Counted from the first letter of the stretch, positions 34,621 through 44,635 are shown. The stretch is 64,000 nucleotides of DNA from Streptomyces sp. Je 1-79 (GCF_025195125.1 NZ_JAMGSL010000001.1:412122-476121); one strand, 5' to 3'. Made by a program: numbers and translations. Notes: a model not told the origin generated them from the letters alone.

Positions 34621-36906
34621 GTGCGGGCCATGCTGCGCTGGGCGCACGCCGATCTGCGCACCCACCGGGGCGAGGCGCTGTTCATGGTCGCCGCCACCGC
34701 CGGAATCGTCGCATCGCTCCTCCTGGCCACGGCGCTCTTCGGCTACGCCACCAACCCCTGGCAACGGGTCTTCACCCAGTCGCGCGGCGCCCACGTGTGG
34801 ATCCACACCAGCCCCGCCGCCGACACCGGCCTCCTGCCGGCCCTGGACGGAGTCGAGCAGGTCTCCGGCCCCTACCGCACGGCGGCCGAGACCGTCGCCT
34901 CCCGCGGCACGCGCGCCCGCGTCGAACTGCGCGCCGCGCCCGACGAGCCCCCCGCCACCGGCCGGCCCCTGCTGACGTCGGGCCGCTGGCTCGACGACAC
35001 CGTCCCCGACGGCGTCGTCCTGGAATCCAGCCTGGCCCGCGCCCTGTGGGCCGAACCCGGCGACCGTCTCACCGTGCCGACCGGCCGGACCCTGACCGTC
35101 CTCGGCGTCGCCGACAGCGCCGAGTCCCGCTACAGCCCCGGTGAACGGCCCGGCACCGTCTGGGCCCTGCCGCGCGCGGTGCCGGAACGCGGCGGCGGCC
35201 AGGTCGTCGGACTGCGCCTCGCGGACCCGGACGACACCGACTACGTCGTCCAGCGCGCCGTCACCGTGCTCGGCGCCGGAGCCGTCACCGACGTCGGTAC
35301 CTGGCAGCAGGGCCGCGCCGAGGCCCAGGGCGACACCCGGCTGCTCGGGCAGGTCCTCGGCCTGTTCGGACTCGGAGCCCTGATCGCCGCCGCCCTCGCG
35401 GTCTTCGGCGCCATCAGCACCCGGGTCCGCGGCCACCTGCGGGACATCTCCGTCCTCAAGGCCATCGGGTTCACACCCGGCCAGGTCGTCCGTGTCTTCC
35501 TCGCCCAGCACCTCGCCTTCGCCGTGCTCGGGGCGGCGCTCGCCACGGCGGCGGTCCAGACGCTCGGCGCCCGCCTGCCCGGCCGGCTCGGCGACGCCGT
35601 CGGCGTCTGGCAGGGACTCCCGGGCCACACGGCGGCGCTGCTCGCCGTGCCCGTCGCGGCGGTGTTCTTCATCGGGGTGGCGACCTGTCTCGCCGCATGG
35701 CGTGCCGGGCGCGTCGAGCCCGTACCCGTCGTCCCCGCCGCCGCGGCGGCCGGCCGAGGACTGTCCCGCGCCGCCCGGGGAGCGCTCGGACTGCGCGTAC
35801 CGGCCACCCTGGTCCTCGGCTGGCACCGGGCCTTCGGACGAGGACGGCGAGCCCCGGCCACCATCGTCCGCCTCGCCCTGCCCCTGCTCCTGATCACCGT
35901 CGCGCTCAGCGCCTGGACCACCATCGAGCGGTTCGACACCCGGCCCGAGCAGCTCGGCCACGCCGCCGCGCTCACCGCCCGCCCCGACGCGACGCTCACC
36001 GACCGCGAGGTCGGCACGCTGCTGGCGACCCAAGACGAGATCGTCGCGGCCCACCCCGGGCTAGAGGTCGCGGCCCTGGTCCCCGGCCAGACGGGCACCA
36101 TCGCGCTGCGCGGCCTCGGCACCCGCGACGAGCCCTACCCGTACACGATCGCCGAGGGCCGCCCCATCGGCGGCCGCGACGAGGCCGTCGCCGGCCAGGG
36201 CCTGCTCGACCTGCTGGACGTACGCGTCGGCGACTGGGTCCGCGTCACGGTCGGCGGCCACCCGCAGGTGCTCCACCTCGTCGGCCGCAGCATCGAGCCG
36301 GAGAACGGTGGCCGGGTCATCTCCACCTCGCTCGACACCCTCCGAGAGAACGACCCGTCGCTGAGCCCCACCCTCTACCAGCTCCGTCTCGAACCGGCCG
36401 CCGACCCGCGAGCCGTCCGCGCCGAGCTCGCCGACACCTCCGGGGGGCACCTCGACGTCCACGGGGTCGCCACCCCCACCGACGGGCTCTCCGCCCTGCG
36501 CGGCGTCGTCGTCGGCCTGATCACGGTCCTCGCCCTGATCGGCCTGACCGAACTCTCCACGGCGATCGGCGGCAGCATCCGCGACGGTGAACGCGACCTG
36601 CTGGCCCTGAAGGCCATCGGCCTCTCCCCGCGCCAGATCACCGCCGTCACGGTGACGGCGATCGGCTGCACCGCGCTCGTCGCCGCTCTGGCCGCGACGG
36701 CCCTCGGCGTCCCCCTGGCCCACTGGCTGATCGACCACGAGGCCCACACCATCGGCATCGGTGCCGGAGTGGCCCAGGTCCCGCCCGCCGGACACCTCGC
36801 GTCCATGAGCGCCGCCTCCGTGCTCGGCGCGATCGCCCTGACGGCGCTCCCCGCCGCCCGCGCGGCCCGCCGCCGCCTCGCGGACACCCTCAGCGCGGTC
36901 GCCTGA
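34621..36906 (+). CDS. FtsX-like ABC transporter permease
   Basis: A 761-residue permease with two FtsX/MacB units. The N-terminal helix is at about 20-42, the first FtsX core at about 245-370 (VFGAISTRVRGHLRDISVLKAIGFTPGQVVRVF), a second helix plus large extracellular region at about 420-620, and the second core at about 620-755 (GERDLLALKAIGLSPRQITAVTV). GTG start. This matches exporters working with MacB-type ATPases. Confidence 0.92.
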   Translation: MRAMLRWAHADLRTHRGEALFMVAATAGIVASLLLATALFGYATNPWQRVFTQSRGAHVWIHTSPAADTGLLPALDGVEQVSGPYRTAAETVASRGTRARVELRAAPDEPPATGRPLLTSGRWLDDTVPDGVVLESSLARALWAEPGDRLTVPTGRTLTVLGVADSAESRYSPGERPGTVWALPRAVPERGGGQVVGLRLADPDDTDYVVQRAVTVLGAGAVTDVGTWQQGRAEAQGDTRLLGQVLGLFGLGALIAAALAVFGAISTRVRGHLRDISVLKAIGFTPGQVVRVFLAQHLAFAVLGAALATAAVQTLGARLPGRLGDAVGVWQGLPGHTAALLAVPVAAVFFIGVATCLAAWRAGRVEPVPVVPAAAAAGRGLSRAARGALGLRVPATLVLGWHRAFGRGRRAPATIVRLALPLLLITVALSAWTTIERFDTRPEQLGHAAALTARPDATLTDREVGTLLATQDEIVAAHPGLEVAALVPGQTGTIALRGLGTRDEPYPYTIAEGRPIGGRDEAVAGQGLLDLLDVRVGDWVRVTVGGHPQVLHLVGRSIEPENGGRVISTSLDTLRENDPSLSPTLYQLRLEPAADPRAVRAELADTSGGHLDVHGVATPTDGLSALRGVVVGLITVLALIGLTELSTAIGGSIRDGERDLLALKAIGLSPRQITAVTVTAIGCTALVAALAATALGVPLAHWLIDHEAHTIGIGAGVAQVPPAGHLASMSAASVLGAIALTALPAARAARRRLADTLSAVA

Positions 36907-37333
36907 CGCCTCCCGCCACGGCACGGCGCCTGACCCGCCCCGTTCCGCGGGCGGTGAGACACCCGGCCTCCGGTGGTGGGTTCTGCCGAGGAGGGCCAGG
37001 CTGGGAGGTGCGTCCAGGCGGCGAGCACGCCGCCTGGCTCCCGTATGCCCGCCCGCACCCGGCGAGGAGACCCATGCCGACGGCGCACCCGCACTCCACC
37101 GCGACGGCCCGAACGGCCGGCGCAGCCGATCGCGGAGAAGACGTTTACCGCGGCGACGGCGGGCGAGGCGACATGTCGAGACGTGGGCAGCGAGGTCGAG
37201 ACCCTCTCAGGCGGGACGACCCGACATCGCACGAGCCCCGACCGACGGGCGACGGCCCCTCTGCCCCGGTCACGCGCCGACGTGTCACCGAGGGGCGCGC
37301 CACCGCTGAGCTCAAGGAAAGGCAGATTGACCG
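36907..37333. other. 427-bp gap before catalase; contains a hairpin
   Basis: No convincing gene. A perfect 10-bp stem with AGCA loop (37014-37023 with 37028-37037) may terminate the exporter operon. The rest should hold the catalase promoter, but I see no consensus hexamers. An AAGGAAAGG ribosome site begins near 37314. An open frame at 36954-37337 has no codon pattern or family likeness. Confidence 0.6.
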
Positions 37334-38854
37334 ATGACCGAGAGCCGACCCGCCACCACGACCGATTCCGGCGCCCCGGTCGAGAGCGACGAACACTCGC
37401 TCACCGTGGGCCCCGGCGGTCCGATCCTGCTGCAGGACGCCTACCTCATCGAGCAGATGGCACAGTTCAACCGGGAGCGGATCCCGGAGCGCCAGCCCCA
37501 CGCCAAGGGCAGCGGCGCGTTCGGCCACTTCGAGGTCACCCACGACGTCAGCGGCTACACCAAGGCGGCCTTGTTCCAGCCGGGCACGCGGACCGATCTC
37601 GTGGTCCGCTTCTCGACCGTCGCCGGCGAGCGCGGCAGCCCGGACACCTGGCGCGACCCGCGCGGCTTCGCGGTGAAGTTCTACACCAGCGAAGGCAACT
37701 ACGACATGGTCGGCAACAACACGCCGGTGTTCTTCGTCAAGGATCCGATGAAGTTCCAGCACTTCATCCGGTCTCAGAAGCGCCGCGCGGACAACAACCT
37801 GCGCGACCACGACATGCAGTGGGACTTCTGGACCCTCTCCCCGGAGTCCGCGCACCAGGTCACCTGGCTCATGGGGGACCGCGGCGTGCCGCGCACCTGG
37901 CGCCACATGAACGGCTACACGTCCCACACCTACATGTGGATCAACGCGTCGGGCGAGCGGTTCTGGGTGAAGTACCACTTCAAGACCGACCAGGGCATCG
38001 AGTTCTTCACCCAGGCCGAGGCCGACCAGATGGCGGCCGTCGACACCGACTACCACACGCGGGACCTCTTCGAGCACATCCGGGACGGGGAGTTCCCTTC
38101 CTGGACGCTGTACGTGCAGGTCATGCCGTACGAGGAGGCCGCGGGGTACCGGTTCAACCCGTTCGACCTGACCAAGGTGTGGCCGCACGGCGACTACCCG
38201 CTCATCCCGGTCGGGCGCATGACGCTCGACCGCAACCCGACCGACAACCACGCCGAGATCGAGCAGGCCGCCTTCCAGCCCAACAACCTGGTGCCCGGTA
38301 TCGGGCCGAGCCCCGACCGGATGCTGCTGGCCCGGCTGTTCTCCTACGCGGACGCCCACCGCCACCGCATCGGCACCAACTACCAGCAGCTCCCCGTGAA
38401 CGCGCCCGTCGCCGACGTCCACACGTACTCGAAGGACGGGGCGATGGCCTACCGCAACACGACCGACCCGGTCTACGCCCCGAACTCCAAGGGCGGCCCG
38501 GCCGCCGACACCGACCGGTTCGGGTCCCCGCCCAGCTGGGCGGCGGACGGCGAGATCACCCGGGCGGCCTACGTCTCCCATCCGGAGGACGACGACTGGG
38601 GGCAGCCCGGGACGCTCGTACGCGAGGTCATGGACGACGCCGCTCGCGACCGCCTGGTGGACAACGTGGTCGGCCATCTCCTCAACGGCGTCTCCGAGCC
38701 GGTCCTGGAGCGGGCCTTCGCGTACTGGACGAACATCGACAAGGCCGTCGGTGAGCGCATCGCCCAGGGCGTACGGGACAAGGCCGACGAGAAGGATCCC
38801 AAGGCGGCCGACCAGGGCAACCCCGCGCGCCGCTCCATGCAGCGGAAGGCGTGA
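37334..38854 (+). CDS. Catalase (clade 3 monofunctional heme catalase)
   Basis: A 506-residue heme catalase. Distal His56 is in [13 protein letters not shown], the distal Asn is in VGNNTPVFF (about 128-129), and the proximal Tyr is in [43 protein letters not shown] is the family core. It removes hydrogen peroxide in the cytoplasm. The usual ERVVHA is ERQPHA here. No Fur/CatR-type regulator lies next to it. A hairpin with a UUCG loop follows the stop. Confidence 0.95.
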   Translation: MTESRPATTTDSGAPVESDEHSLTVGPGGPILLQDAYLIEQMAQFNRERIPERQPHAKGSGAFGHFEVTHDVSGYTKAALFQPGTRTDLVVRFSTVAGERGSPDTWRDPRGFAVKFYTSEGNYDMVGNNTPVFFVKDPMKFQHFIRSQKRRADNNLRDHDMQWDFWTLSPESAHQVTWLMGDRGVPRTWRHMNGYTSHTYMWINASGERFWVKYHFKTDQGIEFFTQAEADQMAAVDTDYHTRDLFEHIRDGEFPSWTLYVQVMPYEEAAGYRFNPFDLTKVWPHGDYPLIPVGRMTLDRNPTDNHAEIEQAAFQPNNLVPGIGPSPDRMLLARLFSYADAHRHRIGTNYQQLPVNAPVADVHTYSKDGAMAYRNTTDPVYAPNSKGGPAADTDRFGSPPSWAADGEITRAAYVSHPEDDDWGQPGTLVREVMDDAARDRLVDNVVGHLLNGVSEPVLERAFAYWTNIDKAVGERIAQGVRDKADEKDPKAADQGNPARRSMQRKA

Positions 38855-38869
38855 GCCGAGGAGCACCGA

Positions 38870-38907
38870 GTGCCGGGGCCGGGGCCTTCGGGCCCGGGCC
38901 CCGGCAC
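38870..38907. terminator. GC hairpin with TTCG tetraloop
   Basis: An 11-bp outer stem (38870-38880 with 38897-38907) and an inner stem with one mismatch are closed by TTCG, 16 bp past the catalase stop. Confidence 0.85.
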
Positions 38908-38980
38908 GCTGTTCCCGTCGTGTTCGCCCCCTCGCCGACCCTCTCGTCCGCGTCGGAAGGGCATGTGCGAAGGTGACCCG

Positions 38981-39934
38981 GTGACCACGCCCGAGAAGAC
39001 CGACCACCGCCTCCTCTTCGGCTGCATGGGCCTGGGGGGAGGCTGGGACGACGCCCCCCACACGGCCGCCGACATCGACGCCGCGGAGAACGCCGTCGAG
39101 GCGGCGCTCGACAGCGGTATCACCGCCTTCGACCATGCCGACATCTACCGGCGCGGAAAGTCGGAAGCGGTCTTCGGCGAGGTCCTGGCCCGCTCGGCCG
39201 GACTGCGCGAGCGGATCACCCTGCAGACCAAGTGCGGCATCCGCCTGGCCGAAGAGGGCCGGCCCGGCCTGTACGACCTGCGGGGCCCCTCCATCGTCCG
39301 CCGGGTCGAGGAGAGCCTGGAGCGGCTGCGCACCGACGTCCTCGACGTCCTCCTCCTGCACCGCCCCGACCCGCTGGCCGACCCCGCCGACATCGGCGAC
39401 GCCCTGACCTCGCTGCACCGCCAGGGCCTCGTCCGCCGTTTCGGTGTCTCGAACATGAACTCCGCCCAGATCGCCCGGCTCCAGGCCCACATGGACCTGC
39501 CGCTCGTGGCCAACCAGCTGGAGATGAGCCTGCACCGGCGCGCCTGGCTGGAGGACGGCGTGCTGGTCAACACCCCCGAGTCCGCTGCCAACGGCTTCCC
39601 CGCCGGTACGGTCGAGCACTGCCTGACCCACGGCATCGGGCTCCAGGCGTGGGGGGCGCTCGCCCAGGGGCGCTACACCGGGGCGCAGCGGACCCCGGAG
39701 GAGACGGCCACGGCGGCGCTGGTGACCTCGCTCGCCGAGGCGAAGGGCACCACGCCGGAGGCGATCGTGCTCTGGTGGCTGCAGCGCCATCCGGCCCGTG
39801 TCGCTCCGGTCATCGGTACGTCGAACCCGGAGCGCATCCGCGCCTGCCGGGACGCCGCGACGGGCGAGCCCGACCTGAGCCACGACGAGTGGTACGCCCT
39901 GTGGGTCTCCGCCCGCGGCGCCGCGCTTCCGTAG
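38981..39934 (+). CDS. Aldo/keto reductase
   Basis: A 317-residue NADPH-dependent aldo/keto reductase of the YdhF-like branch. Catalytic tetrad: Asp and Tyr in FDHADIYRRGKSE, Lys in LQTKCG, His in LLLHRPDP. The cofactor end is VIGTSNPERIRAC. GTG 38981 was chosen because the terminator hairpin at 38870-38907 excludes the longer frame and GAAGG lies 8 bp upstream; ATG 38963 is the alternative. The substrate is unknown. Confidence 0.9.
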   Translation: MTTPEKTDHRLLFGCMGLGGGWDDAPHTAADIDAAENAVEAALDSGITAFDHADIYRRGKSEAVFGEVLARSAGLRERITLQTKCGIRLAEEGRPGLYDLRGPSIVRRVEESLERLRTDVLDVLLLHRPDPLADPADIGDALTSLHRQGLVRRFGVSNMNSAQIARLQAHMDLPLVANQLEMSLHRRAWLEDGVLVNTPESAANGFPAGTVEHCLTHGIGLQAWGALAQGRYTGAQRTPEETATAALVTSLAEAKGTTPEAIVLWWLQRHPARVAPVIGTSNPERIRACRDAATGEPDLSHDEWYALWVSARGAALP

Positions 39935-40021
39935 CCACGACGAGTCGCTGACGGGGGTACGACGACGGGGCCGGCCCTCACAGGCGAGCCGCCCCGGTGG
40001 GCCCGCGGCCCGGCCGCGCGA

Positions 40022-40483
40022 TCACGGCCGGGAGAACAGCTGAGGGGTCTCCGCCGCCCAGTCGATCCGCGCGGCCTCTCCTCCCTCGGGCACGGCGGCA
40101 TACGTCGCCCCCAGCCAGCTCCGCAGGCCCGCGCGGTCGACGTCGACCACCGCGAACGCCCCGGCCGGGCCCAGCCGGATGCGGACGCGTCCGTCCCTGC
40201 CGCCGCGGCGCAGAGGCCACAGACGGACGTCGCCCTCGCCACTCAGGACCCGGGTCCCGGAGCGCAGCAGCTCCCGGGAGAAGGTCCAGACGACGCAATC
40301 GCCCAGCGGAGGCCGGAAGGTGATGCGCACCGCCCACGGGTCGTCGGGGTCGTAGTGGAACGAGGCCTCGACGGACAGGCCGATCCCGCCATGGACCTGA
40401 CGGGCAGTGGTGTGCCACCCCACCGGGGGCGGGGCGGGCGCCGGTGGCGGCTGGGTGGAGTCGTGCCGGCTCGATTCAGACAT
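40022..40483 (-). CDS. SsgA-like (SALP) sporulation/cell division protein
   Basis: A 153-residue SsgA family protein: VEASFHYDPDDPWAVRITF, VVWTFSRELLRSGT, GEGDVRLWPLRRG, VDVDRAGLRSWLGATYAAVPEG. A Pro-rich N-terminus of about 25 residues precedes it. Such proteins are restricted to morphologically complex actinomycetes, where they localise division or peptidoglycan remodelling in sporulation. ATG 40483 has GAGGGAA upstream; GTG 40489 is possible. This is good evidence for a Streptomyces-like host. Confidence 0.9.
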   Translation of the reverse strand: MSESSRHDSTQPPPAPAPPPVGWHTTARQVHGGIGLSVEASFHYDPDDPWAVRITFRPPLGDCVVWTFSRELLRSGTRVLSGEGDVRLWPLRRGGRDGRVRIRLGPAGAFAVVDVDRAGLRSWLGATYAAVPEGGEAARIDWAAETPQLFSRP

Positions 40484-40817
40484 CGTCACCAGTTCCCTCG
40501 GGGACCTCGCGCCGCTGTCCGAGCGGCGCCCTCCCTTCCGCTCGTAACCCAGGAGAAGGATTTCACGCACTCTCCTTGCGAGAGGGGCGCGATTCGCACG
40601 CCGGCGGCCGGAAGACCCGGGTGACCCGTACACGCACGCTAACCCGAACGGAAGGCGCCTGCCGGGCAGGAGGTCATGGCAGGCGCCCTGCGCCGTTTGC
40701 CGCCGCCAGGCCGCGGGCGGGGTTCCGCGGCGACGGCAGAATCCTTTTCGCGTCACGCGGCGCATACGGGTGATCTTTGGCCGTCCACAGATTTCCCAGT
40801 GCCTATGATCCACTGTT
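40484..40817. other. 334-bp divergent promoter region with two hairpins
   Basis: No gene. An 8-bp stem (40509-40516 with 40522-40529) lies in the leader of the SsgA-like gene. A perfect 10-bp stem (40654-40663 with 40678-40687) stands in the middle. A TATGAT -10 at 40804-40809 serves the flavin monooxygenase gene. Confidence 0.65.
40804..40809 (+). promoter_or_regulatory. -10 element implying a leaderless transcript
   Basis: TATGAT ends 8 bp before the GTG start at 40818 and there is no Shine-Dalgarno sequence between, so transcription probably begins at or near the start codon. No clear -35 was found at the usual distance. Confidence 0.5.
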
Positions 40818-42029
40818 GTGACAGAGAGTCAGTACGCCCGGGTCGCCCAGGACTCGGCCGATGTGGTGATCCTCGGGGCCGGCCCGGCCGGCCTCGTCCT
40901 GGGGAACCTCTTACTTCGCAGCGGCATCGACTGTGTCGTGCTCGAACGTGCCGGTCGCGACCACGTCCAGAACCGGGCACGGGCGGGTTTCCTCGCCGCG
41001 AACACCGTGCGGATCCTGGAACGCAACGGCCTGGACGCAGGACTGCGCCGGCGCGGGCAGGAGCACAGCGTCTGTGAGTTCCGTACCGAGGACGGCCGCT
41101 TCCGCCTGGACTACCGGCGGCTCGGCCGGGGCGAGCCGCACACCGTCTATCCGCAGCACGAGCTGGTCGCCGATCTGCTGGCGCAGTTCATCGATGCCGG
41201 GGGCCGGATCCGATTCGAGACCGAGGCGGTCGCCGTCTCCGACGCGGACGGCCCCACGCCGACGGTGACCGTACGGGAGGGGGACGGGCGCCCCGGACGC
41301 TGGCGGGCACGGTACGTCGCCGCCTGCGACGGCCGCCACGGGGCGGGCCGGCGCTCGCTTCCGCCCGGCGCGGTCCACCGCCACCACCGCGACCACGGCG
41401 TGTCGTGGCTGGGCCTGCTCGCCGAGGCGCCGCCGAGCCTGGACGCCGTGGGCTACGCGATCCACCCGCACGGATTCGCCGGGCACATGGCCCGCTCCGC
41501 CGAGATCACCCGCTACTACCTGCAGTGGGAACGCGGGACCCAGGCCGACGCCTGGAGCGAGGACCGCGTCTGGGACGAACTCGACCGGCGCATGCGCGCG
41601 CCCGAGTACGGACACCTGCTGCGCGGCCGGGTCCTCCAGCGCGCCGTCGTCGACCTCGAGTCCGACGTGCTCGAACCGCTGCGCCACGGCTCGCTGTTCC
41701 TGGTGGGCGACGCCGCCGCCCTGATCAGCCCGTCCGCCGCGAAGGGCGCGAACCTCGCGGTGCTGGAGGCTGAGACCCTGGCCCAGGCCCTGACCGACGC
41801 CCTCGCACACGGCGACCCCGAGCCGCTCGCCGCCTACTCGGAGCGGTGCCTGGCCCACATCTGGCGTGCGCAGGAGTTCTCGCACTGGATGATCCGCCTC
41901 CTGCACGACACCCCCGGTTCCGAGGGCGCCTCACTCTTCCAGGAGCGTCTGCGTCACTCCCGGATCGCCTCGCTGCGCACCTCGCGCACCCACCAGGACT
42001 GGTTCGCCGAGAACTACGTCGGCATCTGA
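40818..42029 (+). CDS. FAD-dependent aromatic hydroxylase (4-hydroxybenzoate 3-monooxygenase-like)
   Basis: A 403-residue group A flavin monooxygenase of the p-hydroxybenzoate hydroxylase family: VVILGAGPAGLVLGNLLLRSG, RARAGFLAANTVRILERNGL, the second FAD motif LFLVGDAAALISPSAAKGANLA. It would hydroxylate a phenolic acid next to its OH with NAD(P)H and oxygen. Leu32 is encoded by TTA (40911-40913), the rare codon read by bldA tRNA, so expression is probably tied to development. The start appears leaderless. The O-methyltransferase follows after 128 bp, suggesting hydroxylation then methylation of an aromatic ring. Confidence 0.88.
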   Translation: MTESQYARVAQDSADVVILGAGPAGLVLGNLLLRSGIDCVVLERAGRDHVQNRARAGFLAANTVRILERNGLDAGLRRRGQEHSVCEFRTEDGRFRLDYRRLGRGEPHTVYPQHELVADLLAQFIDAGGRIRFETEAVAVSDADGPTPTVTVREGDGRPGRWRARYVAACDGRHGAGRRSLPPGAVHRHHRDHGVSWLGLLAEAPPSLDAVGYAIHPHGFAGHMARSAEITRYYLQWERGTQADAWSEDRVWDELDRRMRAPEYGHLLRGRVLQRAVVDLESDVLEPLRHGSLFLVGDAAALISPSAAKGANLAVLEAETLAQALTDALAHGDPEPLAAYSERCLAHIWRAQEFSHWMIRLLHDTPGSEGASLFQERLRHSRIASLRTSRTHQDWFAENYVGI

Positions 42030-42157
42030 CCGGCCCTCTCTCCTTCCTCTTCTCTCCTCTTCGTCCCGTTCCGGGCCAGGCCCCGGGCTGCCCGTGCCCC
42101 CGCACGGCACGCTCCGGTGGCCGGGCCCGGGCCTCCTCCTTCACACACGGACAGGGA

Positions 42158-43912
42158 ATGTATTCCGAACCTCCCTTCGCCATGCCCGCGACCACGACGA
42201 CGGCGACCGCCGGCGACGACGCGGAGCGGCTGAGCGCGACCGCCGGATTCGTCCGGGAGCAGGACACGTCCGTCCTGCTCTCACGCGTGCTGCCCGGCCT
42301 CGACGGTCCCGAACTGCGGGCGCTGACGGACCGGTGCCGCTTCGCGCACGCCGCCGTGCTCGTCTTCCCGCCCGACGAGCACGCACTGCGGACGGACCTG
42401 GCGTCGTGCGGACTGTCCTCCGACGCGCAGGCGCAGCCCAGCGTCGTCGTGCGCGAACGCCTCGCCGCACGCCACCACCGCGATCCCGCGGATCTCGACG
42501 TGTGGATTCTCCGTCCCGTGGTCCGCGGCCCCGCCGACGAGCACCGGGCCGTCGAGGTGTTCGCGCTGACCGTGCCACCGGGCTCCGACCTGTCCGGGAT
42601 CGCCGCCGAGGAACGCCGCCTGGACCACGAGGCGCACCTCGCCTTCGACGTCACGCGGCCCGACCCCCTGGTGCTGCGCGGGCTGTTGGCGAGCTTCGCG
42701 CGGCACGGCGCGGCTGCCGACGGGGGTGGATACAACCCGCACGAGGACGGCACCGTGTTCTACTTCACCGCCCCCGCGGACACGAAGACGGCGTACCGGC
42801 GCGTCGAGCTGTACGCGAGCGGCGACCACCGTGACGTACTGACCGAGCACCTCGGCCGGTCCCTCGCCCCCGCGAGCCACGCACGAGAGCGGGGCGGACC
42901 GCAGCCGGCGGAGACGCTCCTGTGGCTGCTGACCGGCGCCTGGACGACCCAGGCCTTGGCGGCGTGCGCGCGGCTTCGGCTGCCGGAGGCCATGAACCGC
43001 CACACGGGGACCGACAGTTCCGAGCTGGCCCGCGCCGTCGGCGCCGACCCGCAGAGCCTGGCGACCCTGCTGCGGTACCTCGCCATGCTGGGCGTCGTCG
43101 CCGAAGGCCCCGACGGATTCCGCCTCACCGCTGTCGGCGCACTCCTGGAGGGGGAGGCTCCGGGCTCGATGCGGTCCCTGGCGATGATGTACGGCGGCCC
43201 CTTCTACCAGTCCTTCGCCCACCTGACCCACACCGTACGCAGCGGACAACCCGGCTTCGAGCATCTCTATGGCGAGAACCACTTCGACCACTTCGTCCGC
43301 GATCCCGAACTCGCCTCGCTCTTCGACCAGTCCATGGTGTCGAGCGCCGCCATGTTCGCCCCCCTCCCCGCGCACCCGGTCCTCACCGCTGCCGCCACCG
43401 CCCCCGGCCGCCCTCGCACCGTGGTCGACATCGCAGGCGGCACCGGAGAACTCCTCGGTCGCGTCCTGACCGCCCACCCCACCCTGCGCGGCATCCTCCT
43501 CGAACGCCCTCAGGTCCTCGCGGCAGCGCGCACGCATCTGGCCGCCACCGATGCCGGCGGGCGGTGCGGCTACCGGGCGGGCGACTTCGCGGACGTGCCC
43601 GCCGGCGGCGACGTCTACATCCTCTCCCGCGTCCTGCACGACTGGGACGACGACCGCTGCCGGGCCATCCTGCGCCACTGTGCCGACGCCATGCCCCGGC
43701 ACGCGGACCTTCTCATCGTCGAACGCCTCCTGCCGTCCGACGCCACCCCCTCGCTCGCCACCGCGTGGGACCTCCACATGATGTGCAACACCGGAGGCCG
43801 AGAGCGTACGGCCGACCACTACGCCCGACTGCTGGAAGAGCACGGCCTCGAACTCGTCGGCCACACCCCGCTCGCGCTGGGCGCCCACGCCCTCCACGCC
43901 CGCAGGCCCTGA
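42158..43912 (+). CDS. O-methyltransferase with N-terminal extension
   Basis: A 584-residue protein. Residues about 250-584 are a class I SAM-dependent O-methyltransferase of the acetylserotonin/plant-like group: dimerisation helices (LWLLTGAWTTQALAACARLRLPEAM), SAM site VVDIAGGTGELLGRVL and catalytic His in SRVLHDWDDDRC. The first 240 residues have no family I recognise; they look globular (VFALTVPPGSDLSGIAAEERRLDHEAHLAFDVTRPD). The usual enzyme is about 340 residues. ATG 42158 has a nearby GGGA; the open frame upstream runs into the previous gene. Confidence 0.86.
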   Translation: MYSEPPFAMPATTTTATAGDDAERLSATAGFVREQDTSVLLSRVLPGLDGPELRALTDRCRFAHAAVLVFPPDEHALRTDLASCGLSSDAQAQPSVVVRERLAARHHRDPADLDVWILRPVVRGPADEHRAVEVFALTVPPGSDLSGIAAEERRLDHEAHLAFDVTRPDPLVLRGLLASFARHGAAADGGGYNPHEDGTVFYFTAPADTKTAYRRVELYASGDHRDVLTEHLGRSLAPASHARERGGPQPAETLLWLLTGAWTTQALAACARLRLPEAMNRHTGTDSSELARAVGADPQSLATLLRYLAMLGVVAEGPDGFRLTAVGALLEGEAPGSMRSLAMMYGGPFYQSFAHLTHTVRSGQPGFEHLYGENHFDHFVRDPELASLFDQSMVSSAAMFAPLPAHPVLTAAATAPGRPRTVVDIAGGTGELLGRVLTAHPTLRGILLERPQVLAAARTHLAATDAGGRCGYRAGDFADVPAGGDVYILSRVLHDWDDDRCRAILRHCADAMPRHADLLIVERLLPSDATPSLATAWDLHMMCNTGGRERTADHYARLLEEHGLELVGHTPLALGAHALHARRP

Positions 43913-43917
43913 CGGGT

Positions 43918-43953
43918 CGGGCCACCCGGAGGCGGAACCCGGCCCGTGGCCCG
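43918..43953. terminator. Hairpin after methyltransferase
   Basis: CGGGCCAC (43918-43925) pairs with GTGGCCCG (43946-43953). Confidence 0.5.
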
Positions 43954-43985
43954 CTCCTCACGTGACGGCCCTTCGCCTCACTTCG

Positions 43986-44002
43986 CTGACAGGAGGTGTC
44001 AG
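43986..44002. promoter_or_regulatory. Small inverted repeat before NIPSNAP gene
   Basis: CTGACA-GGAGG-TGTCAG, 25 bp before the ATG. It could be an operator or an mRNA structure. Confidence 0.35.
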
Positions 44003-44026
44003 TGAACCGGCCCTAGCATCCGGGCC

Positions 44027-44635
44027 ATGAACGTCATCGTCGAACTCCGTCAGTACACCCTCCATCCGGGTGCCCGGGACACCTTGGTCGACCTCTTCGA
44101 GCGGGAATTCGTCACCGGGCAGGAGGCGGCGGGCATCACCGTAGGAGACCGGTTCCTGGACCTGGACGACCCGGACCGATTCGTCTGGCTGCGCAGCTTC
44201 CCGGACATGGCGGCGCGGGCGCGGGCGCTGCACGCCTTCTACGAGGGCCCCCTCTGGCAGGCCCATCGAGAGGCGGCCAACGCGACCATGGTCGACTCGG
44301 ACGACGTGCTTCTGCTGCGCGGACCGGACTTCGCCGCCCCGGACACCACGGGGGGACAGGTCATCGCCACCATCTGCCACCCGCTGGATCCTCCGGCCTT
44401 CGCCGACCACGTCGAGCGGCACCTGCGCCCCGCCCTGACCTCCGCCGGGACCCCGGCGGAGGCCGTCTACCGCTCCGAGCACGCGGAGAACACCTTCCCC
44501 GCCCTGCCGGTCAGGACAGGTGAGGATGTCCTGGTCCTGTTCACGGCGGGGACGGCGCCGCGCCTGCCGGACCTCTCGACTCAGCTGAGGGCGGCTCCGC
44601 AGCAGCTCCGGCTGGAACGCGTCCGGAGCCGCTGA
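44027..44635 (+). CDS. NIPSNAP family protein
   Basis: A 202-residue protein. The first 100 residues match the NIPSNAP/dimeric alpha-beta barrel pattern (VELRQYTLHPGARDTLVDLFEREF, RFVWLRSFPDMAARARALHAFY). A second similar half follows. Function is unclear; such proteins often bind small ligands or support oxygenases. It is a single gene between the methyltransferase and the SigK-type promoter at 44667. Confidence 0.82.
   Translation: MNVIVELRQYTLHPGARDTLVDLFEREFVTGQEAAGITVGDRFLDLDDPDRFVWLRSFPDMAARARALHAFYEGPLWQAHREAANATMVDSDDVLLLRGPDFAAPDTTGGQVIATICHPLDPPAFADHVERHLRPALTSAGTPAEAVYRSEHAENTFPALPVRTGEDVLVLFTAGTAPRLPDLSTQLRAAPQQLRLERVRSR

Noticed and set aside
33550..36054. 834-codon open frame on the minus strand
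   Set aside because: Antisense to PadR, ATPase and FtsX genes, low-complexity Gly/Ala/Glu composition, no family likeness.
36954..37337. Possible 127-residue protein before catalase
   Set aside because: Arg/Gly/Pro-rich, no ribosome site, overlaps the catalase start and a hairpin.
37145..39883. 912-codon open frame on the minus strand
   Set aside because: It lies antisense to the clear catalase and aldo/keto reductase genes; GC-rich codon bias leaves such frames open.
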